The notes: generated by a model not told the origin, from the letters alone. DNA of 64,000 nt from Dysgonomonas sp. ZJ279 (GCF_011039205.1 NZ_JAAKEL010000001.1:186001-250000), one strand, 5' to 3'. Shown: positions 34,449-47,128, numbered from the stretch's first letter. Program-made: numbers and translations.

Positions 34449-35636
34449 ATGGCAAAAGAACATTTTAACCGGTCGAAACCACACGTAAATATCGGTACAA
34501 TTGGTCACGTTGACCACGGTAAAACTACTTTGACTGCTGCTATTACTAAAGTATTAGCTGACAAAGGATTCTCTGAAGCTAGATCATTTGATCAAATTGA
34601 TAATGCTCCTGAAGAAAAAGAACGTGGTATTACTATTAATACATCACACGTTGAATATCAAACAGCTAACCGTCATTACGCTCACGTTGACTGTCCGGGT
34701 CATGCCGATTACGTAAAGAATATGGTTACAGGTGCAGCTCAAATGGACGGTGCTATTATCGTTGTTGCTGCTACTGATGGTCCTATGCCTCAAACTCGTG
34801 AACATATCCTTCTAGCTCGTCAGGTAAATGTACCTAAGCTAGTTGTTTTCATGAATAAATGTGATATTGTTGATGATGAAGAAATGTTAGAACTAGTTGA
34901 ACTAGAAATGAGAGAACTTCTTTCATTCTATGATTTCGACGGTGATAACACTCCGGTTATCCGTGGATCTGCACTTGGTGCATTGAACGGTGTTGAGCCT
35001 TGGGTTAGCCAAGTGATGGAGCTTATGAATGCTGTTGATACTTGGATTCCACTACCTCCACGTGATGTTGATAAACCATTCTTGATGCCAGTTGAAGACG
35101 TATTCTCGATCACAGGTCGTGGTACAGTTGCAACAGGTCGTATCGAAACTGGTATCATCAGAACAAGTGAAGAAGTTCAAATTATCGGTCTTGGTGCAGA
35201 AGGAAGAAAATCAGTTGTTACAGGAGTAGAAATGTTCCGTAAGATTCTTGACGAAGGTCAAGCTGGTGATAACGTAGGTCTATTACTTCGTGGTATCGAT
35301 AAAGAAGAAATCAAACGTGGTATGGTTATTTGCCATCCAGGTAAGATTACTCCTCATACTGACTTCAAAGCAGAGGTTTATATCCTGAAAAAAGAAGAAG
35401 GTGGACGTCACACTCCATTCCATAACAAATACCGTCCTCAATTCTATCTACGTACGTTAGATATTACTGGCGAAATCACTCTTCCTGAAGGAACAGATAT
35501 GGTTATGCCTGGTGATAACGTAACTATTCAAGTAGAGTTGATCTACCCAGTTGCTATCAACGTAGGTCTTCGTTTCGCTATCCGCGAAGGTGGTCGTACA
35601 GTAGGTGCTGGTCAGATTACTGAAATTACTCAGTAA
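34449..35636 (+). CDS. tuf: Elongation factor Tu
   Basis: EF-Tu carries aminoacyl-tRNA to the ribosome using GTP. The 395-residue protein is full length, with the P-loop GHVDHGKTT at residues 19-27, the switch [14 protein letters not shown] and the base-recognition NKCD. Codon use is strongly biased, as expected for a very highly expressed gene. The leader is A/T-rich with no SD. A terminator follows, then tRNA-Trp and secE-nusG. Confidence 0.99.
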   Translation: MAKEHFNRSKPHVNIGTIGHVDHGKTTLTAAITKVLADKGFSEARSFDQIDNAPEEKERGITINTSHVEYQTANRHYAHVDCPGHADYVKNMVTGAAQMDGAIIVVAATDGPMPQTREHILLARQVNVPKLVVFMNKCDIVDDEEMLELVELEMRELLSFYDFDGDNTPVIRGSALGALNGVEPWVSQVMELMNAVDTWIPLPPRDVDKPFLMPVEDVFSITGRGTVATGRIETGIIRTSEEVQIIGLGAEGRKSVVTGVEMFRKILDEGQAGDNVGLLLRGIDKEEIKRGMVICHPGKITPHTDFKAEVYILKKEEGGRHTPFHNKYRPQFYLRTLDITGEITLPEGTDMVMPGDNVTIQVELIYPVAINVGLRFAIREGGRTVGAGQITEITQ

Positions 35637-35653
35637 GAATTAGACAAGAATAT

Positions 35654-35684
35654 AAAAGTCGGTTTGCGATATAGCCGACTTTTT
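35654..35684 (+). terminator. Terminator after tuf
   Basis: A 9-bp stem AAAAGTCGG (35654-35662) with CCGACTTTT (35675-35683) ends in a T run, 18 bases after the tuf stop and 4 bases before tRNA-Trp. It may act as a partial terminator or as the processing point upstream of the tRNA. Confidence 0.75.
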
Positions 35685-35687
35685 AAT

Positions 35688-35760
35688 ACGGGTTTAGCTC
35701 AGTTGGTAGAGCACTGGTCTCCAAAACCAGGTGTCGGGAGTTCGAGTCTCTCAACCCGTG
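35688..35760 (+). tRNA. tRNA-Trp (CCA)
   Basis: The acceptor ACGGGTT/AACCCGT and anticodon stem CTGGT/ACCAG are perfect; the anticodon CCA is at 35721-35723. Discriminator G; terminal CCA not encoded. The gene sits between tuf and secE, 21 bases before secE. Confidence 0.97.
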
Positions 35761-35781
35761 CTAAAAAACTCAAAAGAGTAA

Positions 35782-35970
35782 ATGAAAAAAGTAATTAATT
35801 ATATTAAGGATTCCTATAACGAACTTGTTTACAAGGTTTCTTGGCCTAGTCGTACGGAGTTAACTAGCAGCGCGGTTATTGTTATGATTGCTTCCATAAT
35901 AATGGCACTAATCGTCTGGGGTGTTGATAGCGTATTCGAGTGGGTCGTTAAGTTTTTCTATAGTCTATAA
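35782..35970 (+). CDS. secE: Preprotein translocase subunit SecE
   Basis: The 62-residue short-form SecE has the conserved amphipathic segment [20 protein letters not shown] followed by one membrane helix (about residues 32-56). It clamps the SecY channel in the inner membrane. It is 14 bases before nusG, in the standard secE-nusG-rplKAJL-rpoBC order. Confidence 0.95.
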   Translation: MKKVINYIKDSYNELVYKVSWPSRTELTSSAVIVMIASIIMALIVWGVDSVFEWVVKFFYSL

Positions 35971-35984
35971 TTTATCAAAAGCAA

Positions 35985-36530
35985 ATGACTGAAATCGAAA
36001 AGAAATGGTACGTTTTGCGTGCTGTTAGCGGTAAGGAAAATAAAGTCAAAGAATATCTTGACGCTGAGATAAAAAAATCTGACTTAGGGAAATACATATC
36101 TCAAGTTCTTATCCCAACCGAGAAAACTTATATTATGCGTAACGGAAAGAAAGTTTTGAAAGAGAAAGCTTATCTTCCCGGTTATATATTAATAGAAGCT
36201 GCCTTAGTAGGAGAAGTTATCCATGAACTTCGCAACATTAATTATGTTGCAGGTTTCCTCCCTGATACTCAAAATCCACAACCATTACGTCAAGCCGAAG
36301 TAAATAGAATACTAGGTACGATGGATGAACTGGATGAGCAACAGGTTGAAATGGATGTTCAATATATAGTAGGAGAAAATGTAAAGGTTACAAGTGGACC
36401 TTTCTCAGGGTTTTCTGCAATTATTGAAGAAGTGAATGCTGAGAAAAAGAAACTAAAAGTAATGGTAAAGATATTCGGAAGGAAAACTCCTCTCGAATTG
36501 AATTACATGCAAGTCGAAAAAGAACAATAA
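35985..36530 (+). CDS. nusG: Transcription termination/antitermination factor NusG
   Basis: The 181-residue protein has the NGN domain ([20 protein letters not shown], to about 110) and a C-terminal KOW domain ([21 protein letters not shown], about 128-180). It binds RNA polymerase and links it to Rho or ribosomes. The insert between [13 protein letters not shown] and LPGYILIEA is usual for Bacteroidetes. It is the second gene of the secE-nusG pair. Confidence 0.96.
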   Translation: MTEIEKKWYVLRAVSGKENKVKEYLDAEIKKSDLGKYISQVLIPTEKTYIMRNGKKVLKEKAYLPGYILIEAALVGEVIHELRNINYVAGFLPDTQNPQPLRQAEVNRILGTMDELDEQQVEMDVQYIVGENVKVTSGPFSGFSAIIEEVNAEKKKLKVMVKIFGRKTPLELNYMQVEKEQ

Positions 36531-36592
36531 AAATTGGTTACGCAGTTTAATGTTCTATCCAGGTTTTAAATAACTAAAAATTAGAAACAAAA

Positions 36593-37036
36593 ATGGCTAA
36601 AGAAATTGCTGGACAATTAAAATTACAGATTAAAGGCGGTGCAGCAAATCCATCTCCTCCCGTAGGACCTGCTTTAGGTTCGAAAGGTATTAATATCATG
36701 GATTTCTGTAAGCAATTTAATGCCAGAACTCAAGACAAAGCAGGAAAGATATTGCCGGTGGTAATAACTTACTATGCTGATAAGTCTTTTGATTTTATTG
36801 TAAAACAACCTCCTGTAGCAATCCAATTGCTAGAAGCTGCTAAAGCTAAAGGTGGTTCTGCTGAGCCTAATCGTAAAAAAATAGCTGAAATTACTTGGGA
36901 TCAAGTGCAAGCTATTGCTGAAGATAAGATGACAGACTTAAACTGTTTTACAATGGAGTCAGCCATGAAAATGGTTGCTGGTACAGCAAGAAGTATGGGT
37001 ATTACCGTAAAAGGGGCTTTCCCTGATGTTAAATAA
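36593..37036 (+). CDS. rplK: 50S ribosomal protein uL11
   Basis: The 147-residue protein is full length, starting [20 protein letters not shown] with the proline-rich [14 protein letters not shown] loop that contacts thiostrepton-binding rRNA. It forms part of the L7/L12 stalk base. It is 62 bases after nusG and 18 before rplA. Confidence 0.98.
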   Translation: MAKEIAGQLKLQIKGGAANPSPPVGPALGSKGINIMDFCKQFNARTQDKAGKILPVVITYYADKSFDFIVKQPPVAIQLLEAAKAKGGSAEPNRKKIAEITWDQVQAIAEDKMTDLNCFTMESAMKMVAGTARSMGITVKGAFPDVK

Positions 37037-37054
37037 TTAAACTTCAATTGAGAA

Positions 37055-37750
37055 ATGGGTAAACTTACAAAAAATCAAAAGTTAGCTTTCAGCAAAATTG
37101 AAGCAGGGAAATTATATACATTGACAGACGCATCTGCTCTTGTAAAAGAGATTACAGTATCGAAGTTTGATGCTTCGGTAGATTTAGATGTTCGTCTTGG
37201 TGTAGATCCACGTAAAGCTAACCAGATGGTAAGAGGTGTAGTATCTCTTCCTCATGGAACAGGTAAAGATGTACGAGTTTTGGTATTATGTTCTCCAGAC
37301 GCAGAAGCTGCAGCTAAAGAAGCTGGCGCTGATTACGTAGGGTTGGACGAATATATAGAAAAAATCAAAGGTGGTTGGACTGATATTGATGTTATCATCA
37401 CTCAGCCTGCTATCATGGGTAAAGTTGGTGCTCTGGGACGTGTATTAGGGCCTCGTGGTCTTATGCCTAACCCTAAGAGTGGAACAGTTACTCCGGATGT
37501 TGCTAAAGCTGTAACGGAAGTGAAATCAGGTAAAATCGACTTCAAAGTTGACAAAGCTGGTATCGTTCATGCGTCTGTTGGTAAAGTATCATTTACTGCC
37601 GATCAAATCAAAGATAATGCGAAAGAATTTATCGCTACACTTATCAAGTTGAAACCATCGTCAGCTAAAGGAACTTATGTGAAAAGCGTCTCTCTTTCAA
37701 GTACTATGAGTCCGGGCGTGAAAATCGACCCTAAATCAGTAGAAAGCTAA
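37055..37750 (+). CDS. rplA: 50S ribosomal protein uL1
   Basis: The 231-residue uL1 has the [20 protein letters not shown] signature near residues 126-145. It forms the mobile E-site stalk and in many bacteria represses its own L11-L1 mRNA; no clear L1-binding mimic was recognised in the leader here. It is 19 bases before the rplJ start. Confidence 0.98.
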   Translation: MGKLTKNQKLAFSKIEAGKLYTLTDASALVKEITVSKFDASVDLDVRLGVDPRKANQMVRGVVSLPHGTGKDVRVLVLCSPDAEAAAKEAGADYVGLDEYIEKIKGGWTDIDVIITQPAIMGKVGALGRVLGPRGLMPNPKSGTVTPDVAKAVTEVKSGKIDFKVDKAGIVHASVGKVSFTADQIKDNAKEFIATLIKLKPSSAKGTYVKSVSLSSTMSPGVKIDPKSVES

Positions 37751-37769
37751 TTAAAAATTGATTGAAATT

Positions 37770-38282
37770 ATGAGAAAGGAAGATAAAAGCGCTATCATAG
37801 AGACTATTGCAACAACTATCAAAGAATACGATAACTTCTATTTGACTGATATTGCAAGACTCAATGCAGCTAAGACTACCAATTTAAGAAGAGAATGCTC
37901 AAAACAGGATATAAAACTGTTAGTAGTAAAGAATACTTTATTACAAAAAGCATTAGATACTCTTGAAGGTGATTACTCAGAACTAGTTCCGGCTTTGAAG
38001 GGTAATACAGCTATCATGTTTTCTAATGTAGCGAACGCTCCGGCTAAATTGATAGCTAAATATGTAAAAGAAGGTGTTCCTAGCCTAAAAGCAGCTTACG
38101 TACAAGAAAGCTTCTATGTAGGTAAAGAAAACTTGAAAGCATTGGAGAATATCAAGAGCAAAAACGAGCTTATCGGAGATGTTATTGCAGCTCTTCAATC
38201 ACCAGCGAAGAATGTTATTTCGGCTCTACAATCGGGTGGAAATACTATCCATGGAGTTCTAGAAACTCTATCAAAGAGATAA
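37770..38282 (+). CDS. rplJ: 50S ribosomal protein uL10
   Basis: ATG 37770 (MRKEDKSAIIETIATTIKEY) is chosen over a TTG at 37758, giving 170 residues. uL10 anchors L7/L12 dimers to the ribosome through its C-terminal helix (about residues 140-170). In many bacteria L10 binds its own leader; here the rplA-rplJ spacer is only 19 bases, so control must act elsewhere. Confidence 0.97.
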   Translation: MRKEDKSAIIETIATTIKEYDNFYLTDIARLNAAKTTNLRRECSKQDIKLLVVKNTLLQKALDTLEGDYSELVPALKGNTAIMFSNVANAPAKLIAKYVKEGVPSLKAAYVQESFYVGKENLKALENIKSKNELIGDVIAALQSPAKNVISALQSGGNTIHGVLETLSKR

Positions 38283-38323
38283 TACTAAAATAAAGAATAA
38301 TAACAATTTTAAATTATACAAAA

Positions 38324-38695
38324 ATGGCAGATATCAAAGCTATTGCAGAACAACTAGTAAATTTGACAGTAAAAGAAGTTAGCGAATTAGCTGAAATTCT
38401 TAAATCTGAATATGGTATTGAACCAGCAGCTGCGGCTGTTGCAGTAGCAGGACCTGCGGCTGCAGCTGAAGTAGTTGAAGAAAAAACAGCATTTGATGTT
38501 GTATTGAAAGCAGCTGGTGCTAACAAACTTGCAGTTGTTAAAGCTGTTAAAGAATTAACAGGACTTGGTTTGAAAGAAGCTAAAGATCTAGTTGACGCTG
38601 CTCCTAGTGAATTGAAAAAAGGAGTATCGAAAGATGAAGCAGATGCATTGAAAAAACAACTAGAAGAGGCAGGAGCTGAAATTGAACTTAAGTAA
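38324..38695 (+). CDS. rplL: 50S ribosomal protein bL7/L12
   Basis: The 123-residue acidic protein has an N-terminal dimerisation part, an Ala-rich hinge ([15 protein letters not shown], about 37-51) and the C-terminal factor-binding domain ([20 protein letters not shown]). It recruits translation GTPases. A strong terminator-like hairpin lies between it and rpoB. Confidence 0.98.
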   Translation: MADIKAIAEQLVNLTVKEVSELAEILKSEYGIEPAAAAVAVAGPAAAAEVVEEKTAFDVVLKAAGANKLAVVKAVKELTGLGLKEAKDLVDAAPSELKKGVSKDEADALKKQLEEAGAEIELK

Positions 38696-38721
38696 AAATA
38701 ATCCCGTAAAATAGGATATTT

Positions 38722-38760
38722 GGTTAGGAACCTTCGTTGAGGAAGGTTCTTAACCTTTTT
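38722..38760 (+). terminator. Attenuator/terminator between rplL and rpoB
   Basis: A 14-bp stem, GGTTAGGAACCTTC (38722-38735) with GAAGGTTCTTAACC (38742-38755) and one G-T pair, closes a 6-base loop and is followed by TTTTT. It would reduce rpoBC transcription relative to the ribosomal genes, like the rplL-rpoB attenuator of E. coli. Confidence 0.85.
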
Positions 38761-38797
38761 GCGTCAAAAATAATAAGTTCAATAAAATTGGTATCCC

Positions 38798-41700
38798 ATG
38801 TCTTCAATAAATAACAATCAAAGAGTCAATTTCGCTTCAATTAAGAATCCATTACCTTATCCGGATTTTCTTGAAGTGCAGCTAAAGTCGTTTCAAGACT
38901 TTTTACAACTTGATACCCCACCCGAAAAGAGGAAGAAGGAAGGCTTATATAAGGTTTTCGCTGAAAACTTTCCTATTGCAGATACACGCAATAACTTCGT
39001 GTTAGAGTTCTTGGATTATTTTATTGATCCACCTCGTTATACAATCGAAGAATGTATCGAAAGAGGTTTGACATACAGTGTGCCTCTTAAAGCAAAACTT
39101 AAGCTTTATTGTACAGATCCAGATCACGAAGATTTCGATACAGTTATTCAAGATGTGTACCTAGGATTAATTCCGTACATGACAGAGAAAGGCACATTTG
39201 TCATCAATGGAGCTGAGCGTGTTGTTGTATCACAACTTCACCGTTCGCCGGGTGTATTCTTTGGACAAACAATGCATGCTAATGGTACAAAATTGTACTC
39301 GGCACGTATTATTCCGTTCAGAGGATCATGGATTGAGTTTGCGACAGACATTAATAATGTCATGTACGCATACATCGACCGTAAGAAAAAATTACCTGTA
39401 ACAACTTTACTAAGAGCTATCGGTTTCGAGAGTGATAAGGACATTCTTGAGATATTCGACTTAGCTGAAGAAATAAAAGTTACAAAGCAAAATATTAAAA
39501 AAGTTGTAGGGCGTAAACTTGCTGCCAGGATATTAAGATCTTGGATGGAAGATTTTGTTGATGAAGATACAGGCGAGGTAACATCTATTGAACGTAACGA
39601 AGTTATTATTGAACGCGAAACTGTATTGGAAAAAGATCACGTAGACCTGATCGTTGATTCGGGTGTTGCATCTATTCTATTACATAAAGAAACTCAGAAC
39701 TTATCTGACTTTGCAATTATTTATAATACATTGCAAAAAGACCCGAGTAACTCCGAAATAGATGCTGTACGTCATATCTACCGTCAACTTCGTAGTGCAG
39801 AACCTGCAGATGATACAAGTGCACGTGAGGTAATCAACAACTTGTTCTTCTCGGAAAAACGTTACGATCTGGGAGAAGTAGGACGCTACAGACTAAATAA
39901 AAAATTAGGTCTTTCGACAAGCACCGATATCAGAGTGTTGACGAAAGAAGATATGATCGAGATCATCAAATACCTTATAGAGTTGATTAACTCTAAAGCT
40001 ATCGTTGATGATATTGACCATTTAAGTAACCGTCGTGTACGTACAGTTGGTGAACAACTTTTCAATCAATTTGGAGTTGGTCTTAACCGTATGGCACGTA
40101 TCATTCGTGAAAGAATGAATGTTCGCGACAATGAAGTATTTACTCCGATTGATTTGATCAACGCTAAGACGATTTCATCAGTTGTGAATACATTCTTCGG
40201 CACAAATGCGTTGTCTCAGTTTATGGATCAAACGAATCCATTGGCCGAGATTACACATAAGCGTCGTATGTCGGCCCTAGGACCAGGTGGTCTTTCTCGT
40301 GAAAGAGCAGGTTTCGAAGTGCGTGACGTTCACTTTACCCATTACGGTCGTCTTTGTCCGATCGAAACACCGGAGGGACCAAACATTGGTCTGATCTCTT
40401 CACTTTGTGTATATGCGAAAATTAATGATCTGGGCTTTATCGAAACTCCTTACCGTAAAGTTGCGGATAAGAAAGTTGACTTAAGTGAAGATGGTATCAT
40501 TTATTTAGCAGCAGAAGAGGAAGAAGATAAAATCATTGCACAGGGAAATGCTCCGTTGAACGATGATGGTGCTTTTATCAATACACGTGTAAAAGCTCGT
40601 CAGGATGCAGATTATCCGGTAGTAGGTCCTGAAGAAATCGAATTGATGGACGTATCACCGACTCAGATTGCTTCGATTGCAGCATCGCTTATTCCATTTT
40701 TGGAGCATGATGATGCCAACCGTGCATTGATGGGATCGAATATGATGCGCCAGGCAGTTCCATTATTACGTACTGAGGCTCCTATCGTGGGAACAGGTAT
40801 CGAAGGACAATTGATTCGTGACTCTCGTACTCAAATAGTAGCAGAGGGAAGTGGAGAAATTGTTTATGTAGATGCAAGTACTATTAAAATAAAATATGAC
40901 AGAACAGCGGATGAAGAATTTGTAAATTTCGACAGTGCTGTTAAAACATATGTTATTCCTAAGTTTAGAAAAACGAATCAGAATACAACTATCGACCTTC
41001 GTCCTATTTGTAAAAAAGGCGACAGAGTAGTTAAAAATGAAATCTTAACCGAAGGTTATTCTACTGAACAAGGAGAATTGGCAATCGGTAAGAACCTTAA
41101 AGTGGCATTCATGCCTTGGAAAGGTTATAACTTCGAGGATGCTATCGTATTAAGCGAGCGCATTGTACGCGAAGATGTTTTTACATCGGTACACGTAGAA
41201 GAGTTTTCTCTTGAAGTTCGTGATACTAAACGAGGAGTAGAAGAACTTACATCGGATATTCCGAACGTAAGTGAAGAAGCTACAAAAGATTTGGACGAAA
41301 AAGGTATTATCCGCGTTGGTGCACGTGTTGGACCGGGCGATATCCTGATAGGTAAGATTACTCCTAAGGGAGAATCTGATCCTTCTCCTGAGGAGAAACT
41401 ACTTCGTGCTATCTTCGGAGATAAAGCTGGTGATGTGAAAGATGCATCATTGAAAGCTTCCCCGTCTCTTAAGGGAGTTGTAGTAAATACAAATCTTTTC
41501 TCTAAAGCATCTAAAAAAGGTAAAACAAAACTTTCGGCGAAAGCTTTATTACCTAAGCTTGATGAAGAGTATGAGATGAAGATTGCTAAAGTGAAAGGTG
41601 TACTGGTAGATAAACTATTGGTATTGACTGAAGGTAAAACATCGCAAGGTGTTAAAGATTATCTGAATGTTGATATCATTGCCAAAGGCTCTAAGTTTAC

Positions 41701-42610
41701 TAAAAGTGCATTAGACAATATCGATTACGAATCTATTCAATTGAGTGGCTGGACAACAGATGCTCACAAAAATGAATTGATCAGAGACGTAGTTGTAAAC
41801 TACCTGCGTAAATATAAAGAACTAGATGCAGAATTGAAGCGTAAACGATTCGATTTGACTATCGGGGATGAACTTCCTTCAGGTATTATTCAAATTGCGA
41901 AAGTTTATGTGGCTAAGAAACGTAAAGTACAAGTAGGGGATAAAATGGCAGGACGTCACGGTAACAAAGGTATCGTGTCTCGTATCGTTCGTCAAGAAGA
42001 TATGCCTTTCCTTCCTGATGGTACTCCTGTTGATATCGTGTTGAACCCACTAGGGGTGCCTTCTCGTATGAACCTTGGTCAGATATTCGAAACAGTTCTT
42101 GGTTGGGCAGGAAAAGAATTAGGTATGAAGTTTGCGACTCCAATTTTCGACGGAGCTAGCCTAGACGACTTGAATACTTGGACTGATAAAGCCAATGTAC
42201 CTCGTTATGGTAAAGTACGTTTGTTTGATGGAGGTACAGGTGATCGTTTCGACCAACATGCAACGGTAGGTATTATCTATATGTTGAAACTGGGTCACAT
42301 GGTCGAAGATAAGATGCATGCTCGTTCTATAGGACCATATTCACTTATTACTCAACAACCTCTGGGAGGTAAGGCTCAATTCGGAGGTCAACGTTTCGGA
42401 GAGATGGAGGTATGGGCGCTTGAGGCGTTCGGTGCTGCACACATTCTACGTGAGATATTGACTATCAAATCGGATGACGTAATGGGACGTTCGAAAGCTT
42501 ATGAAGCTATCGTGAAAGGCGAACCAATGCCACAATCCGGTATTCCTGAATCGTTGAACGTTTTGCTTCACGAAATGCGAGGATTGGGATTAAGTGTATC
42601 TCTTGATTAA
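38798..42610 (+). CDS. rpoB: RNA polymerase subunit beta
   Basis: The 1270-residue protein is full length. The rifampicin-binding cluster (about residues 466-512, [19 protein letters not shown]) reads as wild type. The C-terminal [17 protein letters not shown] segment and the beta clamp region [20 protein letters not shown] are intact. It forms half of the polymerase active centre. A 114-base spacer rich in small repeats separates it from rpoC. Its ATG has no SD. Confidence 0.99.
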   Translation: MSSINNNQRVNFASIKNPLPYPDFLEVQLKSFQDFLQLDTPPEKRKKEGLYKVFAENFPIADTRNNFVLEFLDYFIDPPRYTIEECIERGLTYSVPLKAKLKLYCTDPDHEDFDTVIQDVYLGLIPYMTEKGTFVINGAERVVVSQLHRSPGVFFGQTMHANGTKLYSARIIPFRGSWIEFATDINNVMYAYIDRKKKLPVTTLLRAIGFESDKDILEIFDLAEEIKVTKQNIKKVVGRKLAARILRSWMEDFVDEDTGEVTSIERNEVIIERETVLEKDHVDLIVDSGVASILLHKETQNLSDFAIIYNTLQKDPSNSEIDAVRHIYRQLRSAEPADDTSAREVINNLFFSEKRYDLGEVGRYRLNKKLGLSTSTDIRVLTKEDMIEIIKYLIELINSKAIVDDIDHLSNRRVRTVGEQLFNQFGVGLNRMARIIRERMNVRDNEVFTPIDLINAKTISSVVNTFFGTNALSQFMDQTNPLAEITHKRRMSALGPGGLSRERAGFEVRDVHFTHYGRLCPIETPEGPNIGLISSLCVYAKINDLGFIETPYRKVADKKVDLSEDGIIYLAAEEEEDKIIAQGNAPLNDDGAFINTRVKARQDADYPVVGPEEIELMDVSPTQIASIAASLIPFLEHDDANRALMGSNMMRQAVPLLRTEAPIVGTGIEGQLIRDSRTQIVAEGSGEIVYVDASTIKIKYDRTADEEFVNFDSAVKTYVIPKFRKTNQNTTIDLRPICKKGDRVVKNEILTEGYSTEQGELAIGKNLKVAFMPWKGYNFEDAIVLSERIVREDVFTSVHVEEFSLEVRDTKRGVEELTSDIPNVSEEATKDLDEKGIIRVGARVGPGDILIGKITPKGESDPSPEEKLLRAIFGDKAGDVKDASLKASPSLKGVVVNTNLFSKASKKGKTKLSAKALLPKLDEEYEMKIAKVKGVLVDKLLVLTEGKTSQGVKDYLNVDIIAKGSKFTKSALDNIDYESIQLSGWTTDAHKNELIRDVVVNYLRKYKELDAELKRKRFDLTIGDELPSGIIQIAKVYVAKKRKVQVGDKMAGRHGNKGIVSRIVRQEDMPFLPDGTPVDIVLNPLGVPSRMNLGQIFETVLGWAGKELGMKFATPIFDGASLDDLNTWTDKANVPRYGKVRLFDGGTGDRFDQHATVGIIYMLKLGHMVEDKMHARSIGPYSLITQQPLGGKAQFGGQRFGEMEVWALEAFGAAHILREILTIKSDDVMGRSKAYEAIVKGEPMPQSGIPESLNVLLHEMRGLGLSVSLD

Positions 42611-42620
42611 ATTATTAAGG

Positions 42621-42707
42621 CCGTTAGCTTTTAGCTCATAGTTATTAGCTAACGGATTAAATACTCTAATAAACAGCTATCGGCTAATGGCTAATGGCTA
42701 ACAGCTT
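42621..42707. repeat. TAGC-type repeat cluster between rpoB and rpoC
   Basis: A 9-bp inverted repeat CCGTTAGCT (42621-42629) / AGCTAACGG (42647-42655) is followed by three tandem 7-mers GGCTAAT, GGCTAAT, GGCTAAC (42682-42702), flanked by CAGCTAT and ACAGCT. Almost the whole segment is built from TAGC/GCTA steps. Related stutters are common between genes of Bacteroidetes. Confidence 0.6.
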
Positions 42708-42724
42708 TTAAAGACAAAAAGTAT

Positions 42725-45700
42725 ATGGCTTTTAGAAAAGAAAATAAAGTAAAGAGTAGTTTCTCGAAAATAACCGTAAGCCTTGCTTCTCCTGAAGAAA
42801 TTCTGGAAGCATCGAGCGGTGAAGTTTTGAAACCCGAAACAATCAACTACCGTACTTACAAACCTGAACGTGATGGTCTTTTCTGCGAACGTATATTCGG
42901 ACCTGTAAAGGATTACGAATGTCATTGCGGAAAATATAAGAGAATCCGTTATAAGGGTATTGTTTGTGACCGATGCGGTGTTGAAGTTACAGAGAAAAAA
43001 GTACGTCGCGAGCGTACTGGCCACATTCATCTTGTGGTTCCGGTTGCTCACATCTGGTATTTCCGTTCTCTACCTAACAAAATGGGTTACCTTCTAGGTA
43101 TCCCCACAAAAAAATTAGATACTATCATTTATTACGAACGTTATGTCGTAATACAAGCCGGTATTCAAGCAGAAGAAGGTGTTGCAGATAGAGATCTATT
43201 GACAGAAGAAGAATACTTGAATATAATAGATTCACTTCCTAAAGAAAATCAACTGTTAGATGATTCAGATCCTAACAAGTTTATTGCTAAAATGGGAGCT
43301 GAAGCTGTTTATGACCTATTGGCACGTATCAATCTTGATTCGTTGGCAAATACACTTCGTCATAAAGCAAGTACAGATACTTCTCAACAACGTAAGAACG
43401 AAGCATTGAAACAACTTCAAGTTGTGGAGGCATTCCGTGGATCGAAAGGTAAGAATCGTCCTGAATGGATGATTGTGAAAATCGTTCCTGTAATTCCACC
43501 AGAACTTCGTCCGCTTGTTCCATTAGATGGTGGTCGTTTTGCTACGTCTGACTTAAATGACTTGTACCGTCGTGTTATTATTCGTAACAATCGTCTAAAA
43601 CGATTGATTGATATCAAAGCTCCTGAAGTAATTTTACGTAACGAAAAACGTATGCTTCAAGAAGCGGTTGATTCATTGTTCGATAACTCACGTAAATCAA
43701 GTGCTGTTAAGACTGATGCTAACCGTCCTCTTAAATCGCTATCTGATAGTTTGAAAGGTAAACAAGGACGTTTCCGTCAAAACTTGTTGGGTAAGCGTGT
43801 TGACTACTCGGCTCGTTCGGTAATTGTCGTTGGACCTGAATTGAAAATGCATGAGTGCGGTTTGCCGAAAGATATGGCAGCCGAACTATATAAACCGTTT
43901 GTTATCCGTAAGCTTATTGAGCGCGGTATCGTTAAAACGGTAAAATCTGCGAAGAAAATCGTAGATCGTAAAGAACCTGTTGTTTGGGATATTCTTGAGC
44001 ACGTAATGAAAGGACACCCAGTGTTGCTTAACCGTGCCCCAACTCTTCACCGTTTGGGTATTCAGGCATTCCAACCAAAAATGATAGAAGGTAAAGCTAT
44101 TCAACTGCATCCACTATCGTGTACGGCGTTCAATGCCGACTTCGATGGTGACCAGATGGCTGTTCACTTACCGTTAGGTAACGAAGCTGTTTTGGAAGCA
44201 CAAATGTTGATGCTTGCTTCTCACAATATCCTTAACCCTGCCAATGGTGCGCCGATTACTGTTCCTTCTCAGGACATGGTATTAGGATTGTACTATATTA
44301 CGAAAATTCGTCCGGGAGCAAAAGGAGAAGGTCTGATATTCTACGGTCCCGAAGAAGCTATTATAGCGTATAACGAAGGGAAAGTAGATATTCATGCACT
44401 TATCAAAGTGTATGTTAATGATCTTGACGAGAATGGCAATGTAGCTAAACTTATGCGTGAAACTACAGTAGGTCGTGTATTGGTTAATCAAAACACACCT
44501 ATCGAAGTAGGTTTCATAAATGAGGTTCTTTCTAAAAAATCTCTTCGTGATATTATCGGTAATATTATTAAGATAGCCGGAGTTGCTAAAACAGCTCAGT
44601 TCCTTGATGATATTAAAGATCTTGGTTATATGATGGCATTCCGTGGAGGATTGTCGTTTAATCTCGAAGATGTAATTATCCCTGAAGAAAAAGAAACGCT
44701 GGTGAAACAAGGTTATGACGAAGTAGAAACTATTCTGTCGAACTATAATATGGGATTCATCACATATAACGAGCGTTACAATCAGATAATTGATACATGG
44801 ACACATATCAATTCTAAGTTGTCGAATATCTTAATGAAACAACTTTCGGAAGATGATCAAGGATTCAACTCTGTATATATGATGTTGGATTCGGGAGCCC
44901 GTGGTTCGAAAGAACAGATCCGTCAGTTATCAGGTATGCGTGGATTGATGGCGAAACCACAAAAGAGTGGGGCAGAAGGAGCTCAAATTATTGAGAATCC
45001 GATCTTGTCTAACTTTAAAGAAGGTCTGTCGGTGTTAGAGTACTTTATCTCTACCCATGGTGCTCGTAAAGGTCTAGCCGATACAGCATTGAAAACAGCT
45101 GATGCCGGATATCTTACTCGTCGTCTGGTTGACGTTTCTCAAGATGTAATTATTAATGAAGAAGACTGTGGTACACTTCGTGGACTTGTTTGTACAGAAT
45201 TGAAGAACAACGAAGAAGTTGTTGCTTCACTTTACGAACGTATCTTAGGACGTGTTTCAGTTCATGATATTCAACATCCGTTGACTGGCGATGTTATCGT
45301 AGAGTCAGGAGAAGAAATTAAAGAAGAAGCTGCTCGCATTATTCAGGATTCACCGATCGAACATGTTGAAATACGTTCGGTATTAACTTGTGAATCTAAG
45401 AAAGGTGTTTGCGGTAAATGTTACGGACGTAACCTTGCTACCGGACGTATGGTTCAACGTGGTGAAGCTGTAGGTGTTATTGCTGCTCAGTCTATTGGTG
45501 AGCCGGGTACACAGCTTACACTTCGTACGTTCCACGTTGGGGGTATTGCTTCTAACATTGCTACTGAAAATAAAATCAGCGCAAAATATGATGGAGTTCT
45601 GGAGATCGACGACCTGCGTGTTGTTGATGCTGTAGACGAGGCTGGTAAGAAAACTCAAATCGTTGTTAGCCGATTGGTTGAACTTCGACTTGTTGATCCT

Positions 45701-47008
45701 AATACCAAAATTGTTCTCCTTACACACAATATTCCTTATGGTTCTAAACTTTACTTCAAAGATGGAGCGAAAGTTAAGAAAGATGAGCTTATTTGTGAGT
45801 GGGATCCATTTAATGCGGTTATTATCTCTGAAGCTACAGGTCGAATCAAGTTTGAAAATGTTATTGAAAATGTAACATACAAAGTTGAATCGGATGAGCA
45901 AACTGGATTGAAGGAGAAAATCATTATCGAATCTCGTGATAAGACTAAGGCTCCTGAAGCTCACATCTTGGATGAGAAAGGTAAGACAATCAAAACATAC
46001 AGTTTACCTCTTGGAGCTCACATTGTAAAAGATGATAGCGATACGATTAAGACCGGAGATGTTCTTGTTAAGATTCCTCGTGCAGTAGGTAAGGCTGGTG
46101 ATATCACCGGAGGTCTTCCTCGTGTAACCGAGTTATTCGAAGCACGTAATCCATCTAATCCTGCTGTTGTATCTGAAATCGATGGCGAAATTTCATTTGG
46201 TAAGATCAAACGTGGTAACAGAGAAGTTATTGTTACTTCTAAGTTGGGCGAAGTGAAGAAATACCTTGTGCCTCTATCAAGACAAATTCTTGTACAAGAA
46301 AATGACTTTATCAGAGCAGGTATGCCATTGTCGGACGGAGCTACAACTCCTTCAGATATCTTGGCTATCATGGGACCAACCGCTGTTCAGGAATATATCG
46401 TAAATGAGGTACAGGATGTATACCGTTTGCAAGGTGTGAAAATCAACGATAAACACTTCGAGGTTATTGTTCGTCAAATGATGCGCAAGGTAGAAGTGAT
46501 CGATCCGGGTGATACACGCTTCCTTGAACAACAAGTTATCGACAAATATGATGTCATGGAAGAAAATGACAGAATTTGGGGTAAGAAAGTTGTTCTTGAA
46601 TCGGGTGATTCTGAAACGTTCGAGCCGGGACAAATTGTTACTGCCCGTAAGCTGAGAGACGAAAACTCTATGCTTAAGCGTAAAGACATGAGTCCGGTAA
46701 TAGTACGTGATGCTATCCCTGCAACGGCTAACCAAATACTTCAAGGTATTACACGTGCCGCCCTTCAAACTCAAAGCTTCATGTCGGCTGCATCGTTCCA
46801 GGAAACTACAAAAGTATTGAACGACGCTGCTATCCATGCTAAGGTTGACAGACTGGAAGGATTGAAAGAGAATGTAATCTGTGGTCACTTGTTACCGGCA
46901 GGTACAGGACAACGCGAATTCGAAAAGCTTGTAGTTGGTACGAAAGAAGATTTCGACAGAATTACAGCAAACAGAAAGACTGTTGTTGATTTTGATACTG
47001 TAGAATAA
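42725..47008 (+). CDS. rpoC: RNA polymerase subunit beta'
   Basis: The 1427-residue protein includes zinc site 1 ([20 protein letters not shown], about residues 66-85), the Mg2+-binding [14 protein letters not shown] near 470, and zinc site 2 ([13 protein letters not shown], about 892-904 with an upstream Cys). An extended beta-sandwich region lies between the trigger-loop flanks ([16 protein letters not shown] near 925) and the C-terminus. A 16-bp perfect palindromic terminator follows. Antisense ORFs along it are artefacts of codon bias. Confidence 0.99.
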   Translation: MAFRKENKVKSSFSKITVSLASPEEILEASSGEVLKPETINYRTYKPERDGLFCERIFGPVKDYECHCGKYKRIRYKGIVCDRCGVEVTEKKVRRERTGHIHLVVPVAHIWYFRSLPNKMGYLLGIPTKKLDTIIYYERYVVIQAGIQAEEGVADRDLLTEEEYLNIIDSLPKENQLLDDSDPNKFIAKMGAEAVYDLLARINLDSLANTLRHKASTDTSQQRKNEALKQLQVVEAFRGSKGKNRPEWMIVKIVPVIPPELRPLVPLDGGRFATSDLNDLYRRVIIRNNRLKRLIDIKAPEVILRNEKRMLQEAVDSLFDNSRKSSAVKTDANRPLKSLSDSLKGKQGRFRQNLLGKRVDYSARSVIVVGPELKMHECGLPKDMAAELYKPFVIRKLIERGIVKTVKSAKKIVDRKEPVVWDILEHVMKGHPVLLNRAPTLHRLGIQAFQPKMIEGKAIQLHPLSCTAFNADFDGDQMAVHLPLGNEAVLEAQMLMLASHNILNPANGAPITVPSQDMVLGLYYITKIRPGAKGEGLIFYGPEEAIIAYNEGKVDIHALIKVYVNDLDENGNVAKLMRETTVGRVLVNQNTPIEVGFINEVLSKKSLRDIIGNIIKIAGVAKTAQFLDDIKDLGYMMAFRGGLSFNLEDVIIPEEKETLVKQGYDEVETILSNYNMGFITYNERYNQIIDTWTHINSKLSNILMKQLSEDDQGFNSVYMMLDSGARGSKEQIRQLSGMRGLMAKPQKSGAEGAQIIENPILSNFKEGLSVLEYFISTHGARKGLADTALKTADAGYLTRRLVDVSQDVIINEEDCGTLRGLVCTELKNNEEVVASLYERILGRVSVHDIQHPLTGDVIVESGEEIKEEAARIIQDSPIEHVEIRSVLTCESKKGVCGKCYGRNLATGRMVQRGEAVGVIAAQSIGEPGTQLTLRTFHVGGIASNIATENKISAKYDGVLEIDDLRVVDAVDEAGKKTQIVVSRLVELRLVDPNTKIVLLTHNIPYGSKLYFKDGAKVKKDELICEWDPFNAVIISEATGRIKFENVIENVTYKVESDEQTGLKEKIIIESRDKTKAPEAHILDEKGKTIKTYSLPLGAHIVKDDSDTIKTGDVLVKIPRAVGKAGDITGGLPRVTELFEARNPSNPAVVSEIDGEISFGKIKRGNREVIVTSKLGEVKKYLVPLSRQILVQENDFIRAGMPLSDGATTPSDILAIMGPTAVQEYIVNEVQDVYRLQGVKINDKHFEVIVRQMMRKVEVIDPGDTRFLEQQVIDKYDVMEENDRIWGKKVVLESGDSETFEPGQIVTARKLRDENSMLKRKDMSPVIVRDAIPATANQILQGITRAALQTQSFMSAASFQETTKVLNDAAIHAKVDRLEGLKENVICGHLLPAGTGQREFEKLVVGTKEDFDRITANRKTVVDFDTVE

Positions 47009-47027
47009 TTATTTCTATTATATAGTT

Positions 47028-47059
47028 AAGAAAGGAGTGAAAATTTTCACTCCTTTCTT
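47028..47059 (+). terminator. Terminator after rpoC
   Basis: A perfect 16-bp palindrome, AAGAAAGGAGTGAAAA (47028-47043) with TTTTCACTCCTTTCTT (47044-47059), is followed by ATTTT. It ends the ribosomal protein-polymerase operon. Confidence 0.9.
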
Positions 47060-47128
47060 ATTTTAATGATATTTGAATCTACTTTTTTTCTACATTTGTT
47101 TCATATCAATAATCTAAATGAAATTATC

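Noticed and set aside
44282-44806. 174-codon antisense ORF inside rpoC (also 45383-45964 and 46352-46888)
   Set aside because: Shadows of strongly biased rpoC codons; no start context or homology pattern.
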